From contig NC_135718.1 in the NCBI RefSeq assembly GCF_964656455.1, forward strand, positions 150,828,762 to 150,892,761: DNA of 64,000 nucleotides. Reading direction: 5' to 3'. The notes beneath the pieces are model-generated. The model was not told the origin of the DNA. It ran no database searches and saw nothing but the letters and a program-made list of their open reading frames with translations. This document shows positions 12,250 to 19,900 of this stretch, one piece after another. The DNA is from Halichoerus grypus (taxonomy: Eukaryota; Chordata; Mammalia; Carnivora; Phocidae). The position numbers and the translations under genes are program-made. Each line of letters opens with the position of its first letter. The first letter of the stretch is position 1.

Positions 12250-12405
12250 AGTTAAGAACTCATCCTCTACAGCCAAACTGACTGGATTTCAAGCTCATCT
12301 TTCTTGCTGTGTAACTTGGGCTAGTTACTTTTCAGTTCTTTCCAGTCAGTTTTTTCACCTGTAAAATAGGGATAAAACTCTCATAAGGTCGTTGTTAAGA
12401 CATAT
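12250..12405 (+). mobile_element. MIR element
   Basis: GTTAAGAACTCATCCTCTAC, TTGCTGTGTAACTTGGGCTA, CACCTGTAAAATAGGGATAA: a MIR copy upstream of CD244 exon 2. Confidence 0.75.
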
Positions 12406-12409
12406 AGTT

Positions 12410-12505
12410 AAACATGTTTAAAATGTTTTTATATAACTTTATATAAAAGTGTTTTATGAACTTTATATAAAGTGTTTTATAAACTTTATATGAAGTGTTT
12501 AAAAC
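12410..12505. repeat. AT-rich tandem minisatellite (about 27-bp unit)
   Basis: About three imperfect copies of a unit like ACTTTATATAAAGTGTTTTA. It lies 260 bp before the CD244 V-set exon. Confidence 0.75.
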
Positions 12506-12762
12506 CTGCTGCCCCGCAGAAAGAAGTCAAGAGATTTTAGCTATCATTATTGGTTGGTGGGCTCCTTCAGAGGAGGGGCATGGAGCTTGGGGAGGGGGGA
12601 GACCAAAGGGAAGTACACTTTCAGGTTCTCTTAGGCTCTGGTCTCCTCACACATGCCTCCTTCCTTTTAGCTCAAGGGAAGTCACATCCAACTGCCTGCA
12701 ATGCTCAGGGCTGGCACCTTCCTGCCGCCTCCAACCTGGGTTCTCTTTTCTGGAATCCCTAG

Positions 12763-13080
12763 ATTCTGCTGAACATGTGGTTGGACTCTCAGGAAATCAA
12801 CTCTCGTTACTGCCCCCCAGGACACAGACAAAGCAAATAAACTCTGCTCGATGGAAGATGCAGAGGCACTCAAGTTCAGGATTTTCCGTGATACTGATTT
12901 GGAAGAATGGGTCTGAAGTTTGGACTCCGAATCATCTCAAAAAGACATTCAATTTTATAAAAAGGAATTTAACTCTTCTCATCAAAACAGCTCAGCAGAA
13001 TGACAGTGGCCTCTACCTCCTGGAGGTGACTGATGACAGTGGGAGAGTTGAGAATCACCAGTTCCAGGTTTCTGTATTTG
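12763..13080 (+). CDS. CD244: CD244 exon 2: V-set Ig domain (ligand-binding)
   Basis: The exon begins after an AG at 12761-12762 and ends at GTGAGT, phase 1 at both ends, 318 nt. Recognisable strands include VILIWKNGS (C strand), NLTLLIKTAQQNDSGLY (E-F) and FQVSVFG (G). N-glycosylation sequons are NGS and NLT. The domain has no cysteine: the F strand reads GLYLLEV where human has GLYCLEV, and the human N-terminal Cys is also absent. An alternative acceptor (CCTTTTAG, about 12,670) would add upstream residues. I prefer 12,763 because the homology starts there (DSAEHVV against human SADHVV). Confidence 0.88.
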
Positions 13081-13916
13081 GTGAGTCCCTAGGACAGCTC
13101 AGCCTGCCTCTCTGACTCCTGCAGGGCTTTTATTTCCAGTGCCTTTCTGATCAGAATCTCTGCTTCCAGATCACGTAGGGACACTTGAAGTAGTGGAGGA
13201 GAGGAAGGTCCTGGACAGAGGGAAATGCCAAGTGTCTCTGTCCTGCTCGGTCTCCAGAGGTGATAATGTGAGCTATGTTTGGTATAGAGGGAGCAAGCTG
13301 ATCCAGACACCAAGCAATCTCAGCAAACTGGAGGAACAGATTGATGTCAATGACTTGGACATATATACCTGCAATGTCAGCAACCCGGTCAGCTGGGTAA
13401 ACCACACCTTCACCCAGAGCTGTCGGAGTGTTGACAAGCGTAAGTGGAGCACTTTGGACTAATAGGGGCTGAAAGTGTTGGACCCCATAATCAGTCTCAT
13501 GCCAGAGATACTGGGGTATAAGATCACTTGGCTGCCTCCTCAAGTGCCTTGGTGCCCCTCCCTGGGGTGGTCCTGGTCTCTGGGCACACAGTTCCCATAA
13601 GCCCAGGCCTATCTTAGTCTGGGAAGAATTTTATCCCCATCAAGAATCTCCTAGGAGATGCAAGTTTTTCTTTCATGTAGGGAATGTTTAGCTGTTTGGT
13701 GGGTCAAAGCCCTGCTACGGCTGCTGATCTTCACTTCCTTCCTCTGAGAGACTGATGGAAACTTGCTTCCTCCTCCCAAGGAAGGATAACTCCCACAAGC
13801 CATGTAGTTCCCCAGGAGGTAACTATGGTGTACAACAGTGCCCTAGGTCATGGAAGGATGATCACAGGGGTTCCTGGAAGAGTTTCTTGGTTTATTGCTT
13901 ATGCTCATCCTAAGAG

Positions 13917-13963
<47 letters not shown>

Positions 13964-16900
13964 ATCTCATCTATCTATCATCTATCTTTATTTATTAATA
14001 TATAATGTATTATTTGTTTCAGAGGTACAGGTCTGTGATTCATCAGTCTTACACAATTCACAGCGCTCACCATAGCACATACCCTCCCCAGTCATCCTAA
14101 GAGTTTTTTTTTAAGATTTTATTTATTTGACAGAGAGAGGCACAGCGAGAGAGGGAACACAAGCAGGGGGAAGGGGAGAGGGAGAAGCAGGCTTCCTGCT
14201 GAGCAGGGAGCCCGATGTGGGGCTCGATCCCAGGACCCTGGGATCATGACCCGAGCCGAAGGCAGACGCTTAACGACTGAGCCACCCAGGCGCCCCCCTA
14301 AGAGTTATCTTGAGTTAAGTTTGCACCAATTTTTATCGGATAAATAAAGACTTAATGTGTCGTCAGCATGGGCATCACAGGGAAAAACCTACTTGCTGTC
14401 CCTATCCTTAAGGAACTTACGGCCAAATAGGGGCAACAAAACTAGGCATTCCTAGGCAAAAAAGAAACCAGCGAGCTGAAGCAATCTGGAGTGACAAGGA
14501 CAGTGGCTTTTGGGTCATGTCAGCTGTGGTTTCATTATTCACCAGCTCTGTGATCTCAGGCAGATTCCTTACCCTCTCTGAGCCTCAGTTTTTCTCTTGG
14601 GTAAAATGGGGATGATAATAGGTAACTCCCAGGATTGCTGGTGGGATTACATGAGGTGATGTTTGTGAAGAGACTCACCAGCTAACATCTGGAACACGTA
14701 ATTCCTTTCCCTGCCCCCCTTGTCGGTGGGCTCGCACATCAGGGCACATGTGTGACACAGACGGTAAGTGTAGACGTTCCAATGAGGAAGATCAGTGGTG
14801 GCAGGACTGGAAGGGAAGGGGAGGGGAGGGCTGCCTGGCACAGAGTGGGTGCGATATGTTTTGCTGAGTTAACAAAACAATGGGTAGATGTCACATTTGC
14901 TGTGCCGGATGCTTTACATGTATTAGATCATATGCTCCACTCCCTTATGTAGATAACATCATTTCCTTTTATACATGAGAAAATGGAAGCTCAGAGAGGT
15001 TAAGGAAGTTGCCCAAGGGCACAGAGCCAGGCCGGTCAGATATTGGTACCCATGCTCTTAGCATCAGTTGGGGAAGTCACCCAACTGCAGAGAGACAGCC
15101 TTGATGGTGCAATCAGTGGGACGTGAGGGAGGAGTGCGGGTTTGAAACAAGTCCTGCAGCAGACAGGTGGGAAGGGAGGAGAGAGAGGCTGAAAGCTCAG
15201 GCCTCGTGCTTTCCATGTCCCTAGAATACACCTCTGTGAACTTTCTGATGATCATCGTGATTTTTCTAATCACGCTGTTGCTGGGTGCCCTCACCTGCTT
15301 CTGTGTGTGGAGGAGGAAGAGGAAGCAGTCAGGTGAGTGAGGGTCCCCAGGAGGTGCTGTTGTCCCACCTGACATCCCCAGCGGCATGCGCCTGGGAGTA
15401 CAGCCCCTGCTTTTCCTCTGGAGCTTGGGACATGTGTGTGTGCATGTTTAGGGGAGGGAAAGCTGCTGGGCCCTTTCTCCCAGGTCATACCTTCTGGGGG
15501 TCCTCGGCGTGTTTACAGCGCAATGTGCAGATTTGCCTGCTGGTGGCTGGTTTGTTGGGGGACAGCCCGGCCCGATGGAGTAACTATGTCGGGTGGTTGC
15601 TGCTGCTGTGGTCTGTGGGCATCTTGGGGAGAGCACTAATCTGCCTCCTTCCTAGAACCTTTCTCAAGGTCTTGGCTGTCTGGGGTGGAGGTGGAACTGT
15701 GAGAAGCAGAAGCCTGGACAGGATACCCTCTGGAGGTCTCTGCAGCTCTGTCTTTGCTGCTTTTCTCCCACAGAGACCAGCCAAGGGGAAACTCTGACAG
15801 TTTATGAAGACGTCAACACCATGCAAAACAGAAGTAATCAAGTACGGTACACGAGGGGCTGGGGTCTCTCTCCACTAGCCTGGAAGAAGCTTCTGGGGAG
15901 GATAGCCATTAGGAGCAGGGAGACAAAGGGTACCACACAAGCGTCCTCTCAAAGTGATCCTCAGCCCTCCCATCTGTCTTCCCCACCAGCCTCCTAGCTC
16001 CGGCTGTGGAGGAAAAGCAGGACACGAGGGAGAACCTACTGAGAAGGATGGAGCCCAGCACACCCACTGCAGCGGGCAGAACGTGGCTCTTCTCTCCCCA
16101 GACGGCACCCTAGTGGCCCTGTTTCTGCCCCAACTTCCCAGCAGCACTAAGCCCCAAGAAGAATCCAGCGTTCTTGTCTTTTGTGTCTGGCCACAAAAGA
16201 CTTTTGTCTCCGGCCCCTGCACGTCCAAGTTTACTTCTGTGGGTCCCTTGATTGTTGCCCTGGCTGCGGAGGATGCCAGCCTGACCAGCCAAAGCATCCA
16301 GTGTGGTCGCTAGCTCAGTGGTCTGCGCTCCCAGCTTTCTGGGGGGAGGCCTGAGTCCGGCTGAGGTGCTAGAGAGAGAAACCGGGTTAGCTCAGAATCA
16401 AGGAGCCAGAGCGGCTTCCTCCGAGAATCCGCTGACAACCTCTCCCGCCGTCGTCTGCGGGGAGTGGCCGCCTCAGCCTGGCATGCAGGGCTGTAGCCGG
16501 GGAGGGCCCTGCAGACGCTGCAGGGCGCCCCCCACGGCTCTGGTCCCCCCACCCCAGCAGGGCAGGAAGGGAGACAGGCCTAGGGGAAAGGCAGTGCCTA
16601 GCTGGGGAGGCCAGGAGGGGTGGGAAGGGCCCTCTTCCCAGCGGCATTCCTGGTGCTCCACCTGAGGAGGTGAGGCGGGCAGTCGGCGCCGTGGGCTCTC
16701 CCGCTTTATCACACGTGTGAGGCCTTGTAGAAGAGGCAAGCCTCTTCCCTCGGGTCCGGGCTCAGTGGGAACCAGGGATCGGGGCAGCTTCCCCGGCCTG
16801 TTTCCTTGCCCCATTAGTGGAATATCGGGATGTGAAACAGCTCCTGGGACAAATTCCTGAGAGCAAGTGCATCTATCTACAGCTAGAAGCCCAAATGCTC

Positions 16901-19900
16901 GTGACAAATGGCCTTTCTTCCCACAAAATGAAGATTGCTTTAGGTTAGGTAAATGCAGGAGGAGAGTGGAAAATGACTAGTCAGAGTATAAGTGGGGGGG
17001 ATTCAGGCCTGTTTCTCTGCCTCTGACTCAGGAGCTCCTCCCTCTGCGGCCTCATCCCTTGCTGGCTTCCTGCTAGCTCCAGGGTTCGGTCTGAAGGCCT
17101 AAATCTCAAGTTCATGTGTTCTTACTCTGGGGCCCAGTTCTGACCTTTCTGGAGACACTTCACTCAGGTCTGGGCAAAAAAGAAAAGCAGGAAACTTCTG
17201 TTTCTTGCCTGATGCCCGTGACTCTCTAGCCTCCAAAGATAGTGAGCGTTTTTCTGCTCCTTTGAGCTCCTTCCTCGTCTAATGAACCCTGCTGGCCTCT
17301 TCTTGCTCCCCATCAGAGCCCAGCCTGGCAATATGCGCTCAGGGGTGAAACACCTCCAACCCAGTCTGCTGTGGGCAGGAAGGGAACAGGAAGGGTATGG
17401 TCTCTCTGCCTCTGGCCTCGGGTGCAAGGCTTCCCCCAGCTCTGTAGCTGCCTGGGGACTGGCTTGAGGCCAAGGGCAAACTGGCCACGAAGTCTCGATC
17501 TAGAGAGGGAGCTTTAAAACAGTGAAAGCCTCTGAATTTCAAGGCTCAGATCACAGCCCCACTCAGGGCTCAGCCCGTTATCAGTGGTCATGTGGCAAAT
17601 TTGGCTGAGAAGTCCGCAAAGGCAAGTTTCTAAGTTACCAAAGTAAAGCCAGTGATCGGAGCCCCCTTGGGCAGGGTCACTCGGTGCAATCCCTTCACAC
17701 GTGGGTGGTCCCTTGCACGTGACACTAAGTCCTGTGAGTCGCTCTTTCTACTGCGGCTCCCCATCCTGGGGTGACGAATGACCACCTCCTTCACCAGCTT
17801 CCGGAAGCCCCTCCTGTTTGCTGTGTCTCTCCCCACCCAGTCCCAATCTGGACAGACACAGCCATCTGACCACGTGCCCCTTTACTCTTTCTTGTGCAGG
17901 AACAGAGGCAGAATCGCCCCGGAGAAGGAAGCACCATGTACTCCGTGATCCGGTCCCAGGTACCACGTTGGTTTCTCGAATCTGTTCCAGGCCTGTCTAT
18001 GGGGCTTCCTAATGCCTTCCAGAAGCTCACAGTTCTTGAATGGCAGAATAAGGGCTTGGTGCTCCTAGAATCTAAAAGCGTGGCCTCAGCTGCATTAAAT
18101 TGTTTGAAAAGATCTGTGTGGCTCTGGAGTGTCTTGGCAGAGCTGAACAGAGCCGGAAAGTCTGATGTAGGTCTTCTTTTTCCCTCCATATGCCTGGCAG
18201 CAGGTGTGGTGCAGAGAGCCGGTAGGAGGAGGAAACTCGTCAGGGGACTCAGCTTCTGTTTTCTCTCCCTGCTACTTCCAACACTTGGGGCCCTTATAGT
18301 TTGTTTGTTTTGTTTTGTCTTAATCTCGGCTCCTTATATCTGTTTTCAGGAAAGGATGTATCTGGGTTGTTCTCTTTTATCTTACAATGCCTTAACAATA
18401 ACAATTTTTTAAAGTTTACTTACTTGATATATATATAGAGAGAACAAGCAGGGGAGAGGGGCAGAGGGAGAGGGAGAAGCAGACTCTCCGCTGAGCAGGG
18501 AGCCTGACATGGGGCTGGATCCCAGGACCCCAGGATCATGACCTGAGCTGAAGGCAGATGCTTAACTGACTGAGCCACCCAGGCGCCCAACAATAACGTT
18601 TATTAAGTACTTACTATGTCTATTTTCTTAATGAATCTCACAAAACAGCCTCATGAAGTGGGTCTAATACAACCTCCATTTCGCAGATGAGGAGACAGAC
18701 ACAGGTTAACTAATATGCTCTAGGCTGCAGAGCTGAGCTAAAGGGCTTCTGAGCCTCCACTCCAACTGCCCCCTCCCTGACTTTAACGTTCTGGGATTAT
18801 AGAAATTTACCATAAACTGGAAAAGCATCCTCTAATTTTGACAGCTAAAATGACATTATCGATAACCCAGGCTGGGGCATCTGTCTCAGGGGAAACACTG
18901 CCTCTTGGTGGCCAGTGATGAAAAATTTCTGATAAATATGACAATTTTTTTTCTTTTTTTCTTTTTTAAAGACTTAAGTCCTGAAGCAGTAACCTCTTCA
19001 ATTTGGTGGCTAAGCTGCCGGGCAGAGGAATGGTGATAGGCTTCAGAGAAAGATCAAGAGAAAGAGGAGGAGGAGAAAGTGAAGGACAGAGGGGAAGGGA
19101 GGACAATGAAAGAAGAGAGGAGCTGAGGAAGAAGGGGGAGAGGGAGGGAGGGAGGTGCTCAACCCTCACAGCCACTCTGGAATTCCCAAGTTGGGGGTTG
19201 TCTCCTCCTGTTCCCCACAAGATAATATGATTCACTGATAGTGGGTCAAAGTCCAAGAGCCTTAAAGAGAGATGTAGGAGTGACTGTTACCTGCTAGTTT
19301 TCTGGCTTTAGCCACATTGGATTCTCGCATGAGGAATCTGAATAAATGCAAGGAAGAGCTCATCTCAGACTGAGATGTTGAGTGAGGAGCCTCCTCCTCT
19401 GGAGCTTCTTAGAAGAAGGATGGCTACCTGCCTTTGAGAACACTTGGTTCAGGTGCAGAGAAAGCAGTCATGTTGCCAACGGGAGGCACTGAGGTGTTGA
19501 GGAAAGACCTCTGGCGAGTCTGGGGTTTAAATTCCGCTTCTACTGTGAATACCCTGTCTGACTTGGGCTATTTACCCTTTTGGAACCTCATCTGTAGAAT
19601 GGGGCAAATGATGATCATTCCTCTCATGTAGGTGTATTATAAGGGTTGCAGAGAATACATGTACAGAATAATGCTATCTTCACTGACAGAGGGGGACGAG
19701 CATTCAGGTTGTCTGACCTCCTGAGTCCAGGGTTCCTTTCACTAATGCTTAGGGCTTCTGTCTGGGCAGGGTTGGGGGGAGGGGCGGAAGAGATGACCTC
19801 CCTCCCTAGGATTCTGTTGGATCTCTGCTTCTGAAATACCTTTATTTCTTTTCTCATTAGTCTTCTGCTCCTACATCACGAGAAACAAAGACATTATATG

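Larger units (their letters stand above)
1..12762. other. Repeat-rich DNA 5' of CD244 exon 2 (intron 1 or upstream)
   Basis: No coding exon is recognised here. The human gene has a signal-peptide exon separated from the V-set exon by a long intron, so this stretch is probably CD244 intron 1. I looked for a short leader exon on the + strand ending in a phase-1 donor and saw none I could defend. About half of the stretch is SINE and L1 sequence listed separately. The remainder (for example 1,340-2,440, 4,690-5,270 and 10,740-11,340) holds no recognisable feature. Long open frames here are antisense L1 coding sequence or SINE reading. Confidence 0.6.

Noticed and set aside
12495..12762. Open frame continuing upstream of the CD244 V-set exon
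   Set aside because: No homology to 2B4 before DSAEHVV, and an acceptor AG sits at 12,761. It is treated as intron.
15285..15797. 170-codon + frame across CD244 exons 4-5
   Set aside because: It is in a different frame from the receptor and covers intron. No similarity is seen.
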